Origin: Peptoniphilus asaccharolyticus DSM 20463
GTDB lineage: Bacteria; Bacillota; Clostridia; Tissierellales; Peptoniphilaceae
NCBI RefSeq assembly: GCF_900176115.1
Contig: NZ_FWWR01000008.1
Span: forward strand, 1 to 59,298
Reading direction: 5' to 3'
DNA length: 59,298 nucleotides
Shown here one piece after another: positions 27,478-35,448 of the stretch. Both the position numbers and the translations under genes were made by a program. The notes below the pieces were generated by a model. It had not been told where the DNA came from and did no database searches. It worked only from the letters and a program-made list of their open reading frames with translations. Each line of letters begins with the position of its first letter. Position 1 is the first letter of the stretch.

Positions 27478-27721
27478 CAATTACCTCATGTTCAATCCCA
27501 TTAACATTAATTTTCTTACTACGTCTTATTAGTTCTTGATAATAATCTGTGTCTTTCATAATAAATTCATTTTCTTTTAAATTATTATATTCATCTAAAC
27601 TTATCATAACTACATTCCTTTCTTCTTTTCTAGTTATAATAATTGGCTCACAATTATCTATTGTTTTATCTAAATATTCCTTAAAATTTTTTCTAACTTC
27701 TGAATAATTTACTGATAGCAT
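27458..27721 (-). CDS. yefM: YefM-type antitoxin (Phd/YefM family)
   Basis: 87 residues from ATG 27721, with GAGGTGAT upstream. It begins with the Phd/YefM fold (NYSEVRKNFKEYLDKTIDN, then EPIIITRKEERNVVMISLDE YN). The acidic C-terminus would wrap YoeB. The pair autorepresses; two TTGTAC half-sites lie upstream at 27751-27773. Confidence 0.95.
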   Translation of the reverse strand: MLSVNYSEVRKNFKEYLDKTIDNCEPIIITRKEERNVVMISLDEYNNLKENEFIMKDTDYYQELIRRSKKINVNGIEHEVIDEENMG

Positions 27722-27750
27722 AATATCACCTCTTAACTTCATTTTAGCAT

Positions 27751-27773
27751 AAGTACAATTTTTAGTACAACTT
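27751..27773 (-). promoter_or_regulatory. Likely YefM-YoeB operator
   Basis: On the minus strand, AAGTTGTAC, five A-rich bases, then TTGTACTT. Two GTAC-centred half-sites stand one helical turn apart, close to the known YefM core TGTACA, 30 bp upstream of the yefM start. Confidence 0.6.
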
Positions 27774-27794
27774 TTAATTTGTTTAATAGAATAG

Positions 27795-27821
27795 AAAGAA
27801 GGTTCAAGTTGAACCTTCTTT
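27795..27821. repeat. Palindromic site 7, 27-bp palindrome
   Basis: Core GGTTCAAGTTGAACC (27801-27815) extended by AAAGAA/TTCTTT. Separates the YefM-YoeB module from the RelBE module. Confidence 0.9.
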
Positions 27822-27912
27822 ACAAATATAATTTACAATGTCTTACTAAAGTTATCTCCATTCTTTAAAACTAAAGGATGCGATAATCTTCATAAACTGA
27901 TGCTATGTTTTA

Positions 27913-28182
27913 TTAATAAGTATTTTTTCTATGTCCTATATCAACAAAAACTAATACAAATTCATCGTCTCTTATATCTGCAAGAATACGATAATCTCCT
28001 ATTCTATATCTCCATTGACTGCTTCTGTTTGCTGTAAGTCCTTTCCCATGAATACGAGGATTTTCACAATTTGCAAGATTCTTTTCAATCCAAACTTTAA
28101 TTATTTTTTGGATTTGCCTATCAAGCTTTCTAAAAGCTTTATCAAACTTATCTGTTGTAGTTATCTGGTATTTCATATTCAT
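27913..28182 (-). CDS. RelE/YafQ-type toxin
   Basis: 89 residues from ATG 28182, overlapping the antitoxin stop by four bases. Pattern: YQITTTDKFDKAFRKLDRQI, then NPRIHGKGLTANRSSQWRYR, IGDYRILADI and the end VDIGHRKNTY. These are the residues expected of ribosome-dependent RelE/mRNA-interferase-like toxins. Confidence 0.93.
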   Translation of the reverse strand: MNMKYQITTTDKFDKAFRKLDRQIQKIIKVWIEKNLANCENPRIHGKGLTANRSSQWRYRIGDYRILADIRDDEFVLVFVDIGHRKNTY

Positions 28183-28397
28183 AAATCTTCCCAAAGTTCA
28201 TTAATCTGTCTTGTTTTTAGTGTTCCTTTTGCCTTTTCTACTTCATACTCCTCAAACACTTTAAGATCATATTCATTTTCAATATGTTCAAGCATTGTCA
28301 TTCTAATTATTTCAGATAGACTCTTATTATTAAGCCTTGCGTAGGATTTCAAAATATTTAGCTCGTTTTCCGGAACTCTCAAACTAATTGTAGACAT
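28179..28397 (-). CDS. RelB-type ribbon-helix-helix antitoxin
   Basis: 72 residues from the second ATG (28397), at the proper distance from AAGGGAG. A ribbon-helix-helix (STISLRVPENELNILKSYAR, then NNKSLSEIIRMTMLEHIE) is followed by a toxin-binding tail (VEKAKGTLKTRQINELWEDL). A perfect palindrome at 28419-28436 is the expected autoregulatory operator. Confidence 0.92.
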   Translation of the reverse strand: MSTISLRVPENELNILKSYARLNNKSLSEIIRMTMLEHIENEYDLKVFEEYEVEKAKGTLKTRQINELWEDL

Positions 28398-28418
28398 ATA
28401 CATACTCCCTTCTTTTTT

Positions 28419-28436
28419 GTAATACGATTGTATTAC
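28419..28436. promoter_or_regulatory. RelB operator palindrome
   Basis: GTAATACGATTGTATTAC-type sequence: GTAATAC and GTATTAC arms around a four-base centre, 21 bp upstream of the antitoxin start. Confidence 0.6.
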
Positions 28437-28560
28437 TTAAAGCGGTATTTGTCAAGATAATATTGGTTTTGTAAAGTAAACTGACTATGTGAAATAAAAG
28501 AGTATTAAGTCTACGTATTTTTAGCATCAACAAGATAAATTTACACCTTAATAAAAGCAA

Positions 28561-28584
28561 AGAAGGGTCAACTTGAACCTTCTT
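28561..28584. repeat. Palindromic site 8 (one mismatch, GGGTCAACTTGAACC)
   Basis: Core 28565-28579 with one changed base in the left arm; the AAAGAA/TTCTTT extension is kept. It separates RelBE from the Fst locus. Confidence 0.85.
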
Positions 28585-28646
28585 TATAAATGTAACTTAT
28601 GTTATAATTTTTAAGCTATCTTTACTCCTTAAAGCTAAAGGAGGTG

Positions 28647-28679
28647 AATAGCTTGAAAGAATTATTGTATATTATTCTA
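28647..28679. repeat. par-type direct repeats, toxin-side copy
   Basis: AATAGCTTG (28647-28655) and TTATTGTATATTATTCTA (28662-28679) recur in the same direction at 28795-28803 and 28809-28826. As in the pAD1 par locus, convergent transcription makes the two RNAs complementary exactly at the toxin start site. Confidence 0.8.
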
Positions 28680-28739
28680 ATTCCTATCGGAGTAAATATA
28701 ATTAGCCACTATATTTGCAAATGGCTAGATAGGTTTTAA
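28653..28739 (+). CDS. Fst-family type I toxin
   Basis: 28 residues (MKELLYIILIPIGVNIISHY, then ICKWLDRF) from TTG, nine bases after AAGGAGG. One membrane helix with a proline in its first part and a charged C-terminus: the pattern of Fst toxins (MKDLF...IAPILVG...WL). The direct repeats overlapping the start codon, the shared terminator and the convergent antisense promoter complete a par-type postsegregational-killing locus. Placed directly beside the replication gene. Confidence 0.88.
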   Translation: MKELLYIILIPIGVNIISHYICKWLDRF

Positions 28740-28762
28740 AAAAAAGATAGCTAGCATAAACA

Positions 28763-28829
28763 AAAAGACTAGAGTAGCCCCTCTAGTCTTTTTTAATAGC
28801 TTGTTTTTTTATTGTATATTATTCTAGCT
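28763..28829 (-). ncRNA. Antisense antitoxin RNA of the Fst locus (RNA II type)
   Basis: A minus-strand TATAAT at 28836-28841 predicts a start near 28829. The RNA passes through the copies of both direct repeats and ends at the bidirectional terminator AAAAAGACTAGAG...CTCTAGTCTTTTTT (28763-28793). About 66 nt, the size of pAD1 RNA II. Confidence 0.8.
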
Positions 28830-28861
28830 ATTAAGATTATACCCTTTAAATTTAAAAAAAT

Positions 28862-30022
28862 CTACACTTTTTGCATTTTTTCAAAAAACTGTTCTCTTTT
28901 TCTTTTAGCTATATTTTCCATTTCTTCTTTTGTTTTTTTATCAGATTCTTGTTCAAAATTATGAAATTTGGTTCTTTTTTGTGCAGTAATATTTTCTTTT
29001 TTATTTCCTATGTTTTCTATTCTCTCAATATATTTACTTAATGTTTCTATTTTTTTATCTTCTTCGCTTTGATCTAAAATATCTATTGAATAGCTTTTTA
29101 ACGATTGATAAATTGAACTAAGAAGAGAAGTTAAACTCAATGCATAATCAAAGGTTATTCCTGTTATTTCATTAGATTTTATCATAGGTTCAACTTCGTT
29201 TAATAAGTCTATATATTCTTTTACTCTTTCATCCTTGTCATCTACAATTTTATTTGCTATTAATTCAACTAATATTTGTCTAGATCTATGAAAATATAGA
29301 TTTATTATTTCTATCTGTTCCTTTTCTATTAAAGCTATCATCTTACCTAAATCCCATTCAAATCTAAACCCTATAATCGACCTACCTTTTTTCACATCAA
29401 GAGCATTTACTTTCATTTCTGTAAATTCATTAATTTCTTTTAATGAAGGTTCTAAAACTTTCTTTTTAAAGGCGTTTGTATTTTTTACATAAGATTTAGT
29501 TTTTTCACAATCAAGAATATGTAGTAAATCCTCTTTTGAATAATATTTCCAAGAATATCCATATAATGCTTTAAGACGTTCATATAAACTCCATGAATAT
29601 GAACATTTAAAATTTGATACAGCACTTAAATCTACCGTTATGTGTTTTTGTTTTAAATCTAATATATGTGGCTTAATATTTTCATTCCATTCAAAAGAAA
29701 ATTCTCCATTTTCATATTTCATTTTTTTAAAAAGATGAATAAACTCAAAATAATTATTTTCTATATCTTTTAGTTCAACTAAAGTGTTCATTATTTTTCT
29801 TGACATTCTATAAGCCGCTATTGTATTAAGTTTTTCTAAACCAAAATATTTTTCAAATTCTGATTTTCTAAATTTAGTTATGTTGTATTGCTGAGTATTG
29901 TATATTGCAAAAGCTAATAATTGCATTTCATTTAAAGATAGTCCTTCGTTCAATTGTGCAAGTGACAACTCATTACTTTTTTTATATAAATCACTCTTCA
30001 AAGACCTTAATATTAATCCCAT
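28862..30022 (-). CDS. rep: Rep_3-family replication initiator
   Basis: 386 residues with the two winged-helix domains of RepB/RepE-type initiators (ELSLAQLNEGLSLNEMQLLA, then YSWSLYERLKALYGYSWKYY, VLEPSLKEINEFTEMKVNAL and GFRFEWD). The C-terminal third is a charged extension. It binds the iterons upstream of its own gene (30180-30267) to open the origin and probably represses itself. Bases 30023-30700 carry the origin, and parAB diverges on the other side. It is the main replicon candidate. Confidence 0.93.
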   Translation of the reverse strand: MGLILRSLKSDLYKKSNELSLAQLNEGLSLNEMQLLAFAIYNTQQYNITKFRKSEFEKYFGLEKLNTIAAYRMSRKIMNTLVELKDIENNYFEFIHLFKKMKYENGEFSFEWNENIKPHILDLKQKHITVDLSAVSNFKCSYSWSLYERLKALYGYSWKYYSKEDLLHILDCEKTKSYVKNTNAFKKKVLEPSLKEINEFTEMKVNALDVKKGRSIIGFRFEWDLGKMIALIEKEQIEIINLYFHRSRQILVELIANKIVDDKDERVKEYIDLLNEVEPMIKSNEITGITFDYALSLTSLLSSIYQSLKSYSIDILDQSEEDKKIETLSKYIERIENIGNKKENITAQKRTKFHNFEQESDKKTKEEMENIAKRKREQFFEKMQKV

Positions 30023-30119
30023 ATTTTTACTCCTACACTTTCATTTTCTTTAAGTATATTAAAAAAAATAAATAAATACAACTACTTTAAATTAAGTTTG
30101 TTTTAATGTACATCCTTGT

Positions 30120-30267
30120 TGATAACATGTTTATATCTTGTGGAGGAATTGTTGATAACATTCTCTTGTGGATAAGTTGAGGAACAAAAAGTTGCAATAA
30201 AGGGAACAAAAAGTTGCAATAAAGGGAACAAAAAGTTGCAATAAAGGGAACAAAAAGTTGCAATAAA
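30120..30267. other. Plasmid origin: DnaA box and four 22-bp iterons
   Basis: Four tandem copies of a 22-bp unit beginning GGGAACAAAAAGTTGCAATA start at 30180 (first base changed), 30202, 30224 and 30246. A perfect DnaA box (TTATCCACA, minus strand) lies at 30167-30175, with further TTGATAACA sequences at 30120-30160. An AT-rich stretch with no gene (30270-30640) follows and is the likely melting region. The layout is typical of Rep_3 theta replicons. Confidence 0.9.
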
Positions 30268-30643
30268 TCGCTGTAAGCATTGAAATTAAGCCACGAATTT
30301 TCGGGACAATATAAATAATATAATAAATATAAATAAGTTATATATAAATTTTTCAAATCTCAAACTTGTAAAATGAAATTAAAAAGGTATTTGAGATAAA
30401 TATTGTAAGTTATATTTTTTAAATAAATTAATATCAAAGGTCTAAATAATTAAGATGAAAACAAACATCCAATTTATTTATTATTTTAAATGTGTTTTAG
30501 AAGCTACAGAAAACATTATATCAATTTTTAAACACTAAGGCATACATTTATATTCTTAAAAAAATTAAAGCGTTTAAAATACCTTTTATTGAGTTTAAAC
30601 CCTTTTACTAAAATTTAGCAATTAAAGTAACATAAAGATAGAA

Positions 30644-30681
30644 TAATTAACATAAATGTAATATAATTAACATAAATGTAA
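30644..30681. promoter_or_regulatory. parAB promoter/operator repeats
   Basis: AATTAACATAAATGTAA occurs twice, 20 bp apart, around a TATAAT. The parA RBS (GAAAGGAG) and ATG follow within 25 bp. Nearly the same sequence forms the mobC promoter at 44718-44753. Confidence 0.65.
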
Positions 30682-30701
30682 GTTGAAAGGAGCATTTATT
30701 T

Positions 30702-31493
30702 ATGATAATTAGTATTACAAATTTTAAAGGCGGTGTTGGGAAGACCACTTCAACAATAAGTATAGGGGGAATATTAGCTCAGAGGGGCTACAAGACACTT
30801 ATAATTGATTTTGATCCGCAAGGCAATGCTAGTAGTGCTTTAGGGTTGAAATCGTCTCTGAGCGACTCTGACAAAGTCTCAAGGCTATTATTAGGGCAAT
30901 ATGATAGTTTTGAAGAAATAATTTTAGAAACTACTGTTGAAAATTTATATATGGTTCCTACAAGTTTATACAATCTAGCTAGAACAATGAAGCAAATAGA
31001 TAGTGATACTATGAGGAGATCTGATATTAGATTAAAAAAAGAGTTGGATAAAATTAAAGAAAATTTTGATTTTATATTAATTGATTGTTCTCCTGCGGAT
31101 AATATTTTAAATACTAATGCTATGGTTGCAGCTGATTATGTAATGATTCCTGTTAAGCTTGATAAGTTTTCTCTTGAAGGGTTTGATTTATTACAAGAAA
31201 AAATATTTTATATTCAAGAAGAAAGCAATGAAAAATTGAAAATTTTAGGGATAATTCCAACCATGTATAGAAATACTAATGTATATAATTCTATTTTAGA
31301 CTCTTTAAAGGATTCAAACTTGAAAGAATATATATTTGAAACGGTTATTAGAACTAATGTGAGGATCGAGGAGAGTCCTTTTTCTAACATTCCTATAAAT
31401 TTTTATGATAAAAATTCAAATGCATCTGTAGATTATAACAAGTTGGTCGATGAAATGTTGAATAAATTGGATATGGGGGAAATAAATGGCTAA
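30702..31493 (+). CDS. parA: ParA partition ATPase
   Basis: 263 residues with the deviant Walker A KGGVGKTT at 9-16, A' (LIIDFDPQGNASSALG) and Walker B (DFILIDCSPADNIL). No N-terminal DNA-binding domain, so of the small ParA (Soj-like) type. It moves plasmid copies to the cell halves with ParB. The stop overlaps the parB start by eight bases. Confidence 0.97.
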   Translation: MIISITNFKGGVGKTTSTISIGGILAQRGYKTLIIDFDPQGNASSALGLKSSLSDSDKVSRLLLGQYDSFEEIILETTVENLYMVPTSLYNLARTMKQIDSDTMRRSDIRLKKELDKIKENFDFILIDCSPADNILNTNAMVAADYVMIPVKLDKFSLEGFDLLQEKIFYIQEESNEKLKILGIIPTMYRNTNVYNSILDSLKDSNLKEYIFETVIRTNVRIEESPFSNIPINFYDKNSNASVDYNKLVDEMLNKLDMGEING

Positions 31494-32607
31494 ATTTAAT
31501 GTTGATTCTATAAATAAAACTGTTGGTGCAATTAGCGATAAAAAAAATTCTTTTTCTGAAGGGGTAAATTTTAAATTTATAGATATATCTTTAATAAAAG
31601 AAAATGAATACAATGATAAAGTTTTTAGAGATACTACAGAGGATGAATTTAATAATCTTGCTGAGAGTATTAAAGAAGTAGGAGTGTTAAATCCTCTTGT
31701 CGTTGTAAAAGAAGAAGGAACAGATTTTTATAAACTTATTTCTGGAGAAAAGAGAAAAAGAGTTTTAGAACATTTAAAAATAAAAAATGTTCCTGTAATT
31801 ATTAAAAGTTTTGAAAATGAAAATAAAGAAAAGTTAGCTCTTATTCATGCGAATATTAAACAAAGAAAGTTATCTGATATGGATTTAGCTAGGGCAATAG
31901 AACAAGAAAAAGAAATTTTAAAAGCAATGGGTTACGAAGGAAATAAGATAGAAAAAATTGCAGAGAATTATAATCTTTCTAAATCGACTGCTAAAAGAAT
32001 TGATAAGTTAAATTCATTAATTCCAGAATTAAAAAAATTAATTGATGAAGAAAAATTAAAAGCAGGAAAAGGACAAGAACTTGCAAAACTTGATGAAAAA
32101 ATGCAATTAAAAATTTATGAAATTTTAAATGAAAATATTGAAGAAATGACTTTAAGTGAACTAAAAAAATTTACAGAAAAAAATGAAAAAGAACAAAAAA
32201 AATTATTAAATAAAATTCAAGATTTAAAAAATAAAAATGAAAAAAACAAAGAAGAAAAATTAAATTTGCAAAATAAGATTGAAGCTTTAGAAAATGAAAT
32301 TGATGAACAAAAACTTAATGATGTTGATGAAAATATTATAAAAGAAAAAGAAATTATAATTCAAAAATTAAATGATCAAATTAAAATTTTAAATTCAAAT
32401 CTGAAAAATAAAAATGAAAAGATTGAAATGAAAAAATTAAAAGAAGAAATAAAAAAAGAATCTGTTTCGATTAAAAAATATTGTATTGAAAATGAAATTG
32501 AAGTCGAAAAAAGTTTAGTAGATTTGTTTGAAAAATTTAATGATGAACAAAAAAATAATTTGATTAATTTATTTGAAAATTTAAAAAATAAAAATAGAAA
32601 GCTCTGA
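31486..32607 (+). CDS. parB: ParB partition protein
   Basis: 373 residues. The N-terminal ParB/sulfiredoxin-like domain reads LAESIKEVGVLNPLVV, ISGEKRKRVLEHL and LALIHANIKQRKLSDMDLA. A helix-turn-helix follows (IEKIAENYNLSKSTAKRIDK), then a long lysine-rich coiled coil. The ATG is within the end of parA. Its target site is not identified; the satellite just downstream and the dispersed GGTTCAASTTGAACC palindromes are both candidates. Confidence 0.95.
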   Translation: MAKFNVDSINKTVGAISDKKNSFSEGVNFKFIDISLIKENEYNDKVFRDTTEDEFNNLAESIKEVGVLNPLVVVKEEGTDFYKLISGEKRKRVLEHLKIKNVPVIIKSFENENKEKLALIHANIKQRKLSDMDLARAIEQEKEILKAMGYEGNKIEKIAENYNLSKSTAKRIDKLNSLIPELKKLIDEEKLKAGKGQELAKLDEKMQLKIYEILNENIEEMTLSELKKFTEKNEKEQKKLLNKIQDLKNKNEKNKEEKLNLQNKIEALENEIDEQKLNDVDENIIKEKEIIIQKLNDQIKILNSNLKNKNEKIEMKKLKEEIKKESVSIKKYCIENEIEVEKSLVDLFEKFNDEQKNNLINLFENLKNKNRKL

Positions 32608-33141
32608 AAAAAATAATGAAGAGAATTCAAAAAAGTTGAATGAAAAAAAGAAAGAGTTTGAAAAAAAATAAGGGAACAAAAAGTTGCAATAAATAAAAAA
32701 TAAAAATAGAAAACTCTGAAAAAAATAATGAAGAGAATTCAAAAAAGTTGAATGAAAAAAAGAAAGAGTTTGAAAAAAAATAAGGGAACAAAAAGTTGCA
32801 ATAAATAAAAAATAAAAATAGAAAACTCTGAAAAAAATAATGAAGAGAATTCAAAAAAGTTGAATGAAAAAAAGAAAGAGTTTGAAAAAAAATAAGGGAA
32901 CAAAAAGTTGCAATAAATAAAAAATAAAAATAGAAAACTCTGAAAAAAATAATGAAGAGAATTCAAAAAAATTGAATAAAAAAAAGAAAGAGTTTGAAAA
33001 AAAATAAGGGAACAAAAAGTTGCAATAAATAAAAAATAAAAATATAAAGCTCTGAAAAAAATAATGAAGAGAATTCAAAAAAGTTGAATGAAAAAAAGAA
33101 AGAGTTTGAAAAAAAATAAGGGAACAAAAAGTTGTAATAGA
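32582..33141. repeat. 112-bp satellite, five units, each with one replication iteron
   Basis: The unit starts with a copy of the last codons of parB (AAAAAATAAAAATAGAAA then CTCTGA). It runs through an A-rich stretch and ends with GGGAACAAAAAGTTGCAATA, the same iteron as in the origin. Iterons begin at 32672, 32784, 32896, 33008 and 33120, exactly 112 bp apart; the last has one change. Units are nearly identical, with a few A/G differences. No plausible gene lies inside. Confidence 0.93.
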
Positions 33142-33184
33142 TTATTTTTTCTAAAAGCCTAATTGATTATTTCAGGAGAAAAAA

Positions 33185-33364
33185 ATGAAGTGTAAATTTT
33201 GTGGAGGAAACTTAAATAAAATTAAATTTCCATATAAAATAAACAAAGAAATTGATACAAATATAATTTTTATTGAAGGAGTTTTGTGTGATAAATGTAA
33301 ACAAATTTATATCAATAAAAAAGAAAAAGAAAGAATTTTAAAAATAAAAGAAGGGATATTTTGA
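33185..33364 (+). CDS. Small CxxC zinc-finger protein (YgiT-like)
   Basis: 59 residues with two C-x-x-C pairs (MKCKFCGG near the start, LCDKCK in the second half), like the N-terminal zinc domain of YgiT/MqsA antitoxins. Preceded by CAGGAG. The next gene starts within its stop codon. No YoaA/MqsR-like toxin is seen next to it. Confidence 0.65.
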   Translation: MKCKFCGGNLNKIKFPYKINKEIDTNIIFIEGVLCDKCKQIYINKKEKERILKIKEGIF

Positions 33365-33603
33365 AAAAAGAAATTAGTGGAAATCGTATAAAATATTTCA
33401 TAAATTTATTAAATGTAAGTTTAAAAGATTTTTCAAATTTTTCAGAAATAAGTTATCCAAACTTAATAAGAGTTGTTAGCAGAACAGATAATTTAAATAT
33501 AAAAACTGCTAATATTTATTTGAATAAGATTGAGGAATTATCGGAAAAATTATCAGACGGAGAACAAATTTTATTTTTGAGTATTGATGACTTATTTTTT
33601 TAA
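33361..33603 (+). CDS. Small helix-turn-helix-like protein
   Basis: 80 residues from TTG overlapping the previous stop (TTGA). The segment SLKDFSNFSEISYPNLIRVV and the helix around KTANIYLNKIEELSEKL look like an XRE-type fold. With the zinc-finger gene it could be a split MqsA-type regulator, or control of the mobilisation genes downstream. Weakly supported. Confidence 0.55.
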   Translation: MKKEISGNRIKYFINLLNVSLKDFSNFSEISYPNLIRVVSRTDNLNIKTANIYLNKIEELSEKLSDGEQILFLSIDDLFF

Positions 33604-33623
33604 AAAATACAACAAATTACTTG

Positions 33624-33652
33624 AATTATACCTCTTTTTAGGGGTATAATAA
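33624..33652 (+). terminator. Terminator before the mobilisation region
   Basis: The stem TTATACC/GGTATAA with a T-rich loop, followed by AATAAAAAC. Ends the small two-gene unit 33185-33603. Confidence 0.5.
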
Positions 33653-33671
33653 AAACATAAAATAAATTAAT

Positions 33672-33747
33672 TAGCAAGCATTGGTATTGTACGCACAAAT
33701 GTACGAACACTTGCACATACAATACCGCTTGTTAGGGATATCCCTAA
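33672..33747 (+). other. Candidate origin of transfer (oriT)
   Basis: Just upstream of the relaxase gene, the arms AAGCATTGGTATTGT and ACAATACCGCTT bracket an unpaired stretch holding two GTACG half-sites and TGCAC. A palindrome TTAGGGATATCCCTAA lies beside it (33732-33747). Inverted repeats next to a relaxase are the usual oriT pattern; the nick site cannot be read from sequence. Confidence 0.55.
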
Positions 33748-33783
33748 TACCCTTTAAAATTTTCAAAGAAAGAGAAAAAAATA

Positions 33784-35430
33784 ATGGCTTATTGTAAAAG
33801 AATAACAATAAAAACTGATTTGAAAAATCGAATTAAGTATGCATCTAATCCTGAAAAAACGGATGAAAAAATATTTGTATCTAATTACAAATGTGATGAC
33901 AATTTTGAAATTGCTTATTCAATGATGAAGGCTACTAAAAAAATTTTCAATAAAGATAATGATGAAAAAATTTTAGGGTATCATGTTATGCAAAGCTTTA
34001 AAAAAAATGAAATTTCTCCAATAGAAGCTCATGACATTGGAATGGAAACAATGAAAAAATATTTGGAAGATAAATTTGAATTTGTTCTTGCAACTCATTT
34101 AGATAAGGAACATATTCACAATCATATTATTATAAATTCTGTGAGTTTTATAGACGGAAAAAAATTAAATGCAGACAACAAAAATTTACAAAAATTAAGA
34201 GATTGTAGTGATAAAATTTGTAAAGAACATGATAAATCTATAATAGTTCCTAATGAAAAAAATAGGTCTTTAAATTATAAAGAATGGATAGCTAAAAAAG
34301 AAAATTATTCGTTAAAAGATTTAATAAAAATTGATATAGATGATTCTATTTTAGATTCAAAATCTTATGAAGATTTTATAAAAATTATGAGTGATAAAGG
34401 CTACAAATTGAAGTATGGAAATGTAAAATATAATACATTTAAACATAAAGATTTTCAAAAATCTGTGAGAGGATTTCGTTTAGGAGATGAGTATACAGAA
34501 GATGAAATTAAAAAAAGAATTAAAGAAAAAAATTTAGAAACAGAAATAGAAATAAGAGAAAAAAATAATTTTAAATTTGAATCTTTTGTAAATAATTCTT
34601 CTAAAAAAGAACTATTAAAAAATTTAATCGACACTATAATTTTACAAGCTGAAGATGTAGAAGATTTTAAAAATATGCTTGAAGAAAATAATTTTTATGA
34701 TATAACTTTAGATAAAGAATACTTAAAAGTTAGACATAAAGATTTTAAAAATATTTTTAAATTAAGTTCTCTAGGCGAGGAATATAAATTAAAAAATATA
34801 GATGAGAAAATTAAAAATAATTTTATAAAAAGAGCAACATTTGATGACATAAAAAGAAAATTTTTTGTTGAGAAAAATGTTAAAAGTGATAGTAAAATTT
34901 CGAAAGAGGACCATATAAAAAAAGAAAAAAATGAGTCAGACAATTTTGATTTTTATGATTTAAAAAATAAATTTTTAAAATTGAAAAATGATCATAATAT
35001 AGAAAAAAATTTGTTTAAAGAAAAAGATTTTACTAAGCAACTTTATTATGAAAATTATAAATATGTTAAAGGCGGAGTTGAATATTACGCTGCGTATAAC
35101 AAACGACTTGACAAGTATATAGATACATTAAAAAGATTTAAAATAAATGGTAATTATGACTACTTATTTAAGCTTACAATGAGATATAAAAGTAGACTTG
35201 AAAGTTATAAAAATGATATAAGTAAAGCTGAAATTCTAATTGAAAATTATATGAGTAAAGGTGATTTAGAACAAGCTAATAGTTTAATTAATTCGTATGA
35301 AAATTTAAAAACTGAGTATGAAAAAATTGAAAAAGACTACAAAGATTTGAAAGAAGTTAACGGCTTTATTTATTATAAAAACAAAGAAAAATTTGAACTA
35401 GAAAAAGATAATTCTGATCACCAAAGATAA
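33784..35430 (+). CDS. mobL: MobL/VirD2-type relaxase
   Basis: 548 residues. The relaxase metal-binding motif is THLDKEHIHNHIIINS near 105-120, and the likely catalytic tyrosines are in the N-terminal region (MAYCKRITIK). The C-terminal half is a long lysine-rich helical region. It nicks oriT and leads the single strand to TraG. About 350 bases upstream is the small two-gene unit; PcfB follows after 18 bp. Confidence 0.92.
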   Translation: MAYCKRITIKTDLKNRIKYASNPEKTDEKIFVSNYKCDDNFEIAYSMMKATKKIFNKDNDEKILGYHVMQSFKKNEISPIEAHDIGMETMKKYLEDKFEFVLATHLDKEHIHNHIIINSVSFIDGKKLNADNKNLQKLRDCSDKICKEHDKSIIVPNEKNRSLNYKEWIAKKENYSLKDLIKIDIDDSILDSKSYEDFIKIMSDKGYKLKYGNVKYNTFKHKDFQKSVRGFRLGDEYTEDEIKKRIKEKNLETEIEIREKNNFKFESFVNNSSKKELLKNLIDTIILQAEDVEDFKNMLEENNFYDITLDKEYLKVRHKDFKNIFKLSSLGEEYKLKNIDEKIKNNFIKRATFDDIKRKFFVEKNVKSDSKISKEDHIKKEKNESDNFDFYDLKNKFLKLKNDHNIEKNLFKEKDFTKQLYYENYKYVKGGVEYYAAYNKRLDKYIDTLKRFKINGNYDYLFKLTMRYKSRLESYKNDISKAEILIENYMSKGDLEQANSLINSYENLKTEYEKIEKDYKDLKEVNGFIYYKNKEKFELEKDNSDHQR

Positions 35431-35448
35431 CTTAAAGGGGGTGGAAAA

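Noticed and set aside
26188-28584. Sites 6-8 as ordinary intrinsic terminators
   Set aside because: They are perfect palindromes with almost no loop and are not followed by a T run, and the same core occurs in leaders directly before RBS sequences. A secondary terminator role is not excluded.
30180-30267. Possible CRISPR array
   Set aside because: Repeats are directly adjacent 22-mers without spacers, next to a Rep gene and DnaA box; the 112-bp satellite has constant, not variable, spacers. No cas genes are present.
30087-30356. Minus-strand 89-codon frame over the iterons
   Set aside because: It lies on the origin, repeats with the iterons and has no RBS or protein-like composition.
32627-33078. 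Three overlapping minus-strand 75-codon frames at 112-bp steps
   Set aside because: They are by-products of the satellite: phenylalanine-rich translations of A-rich repeats without RBS.
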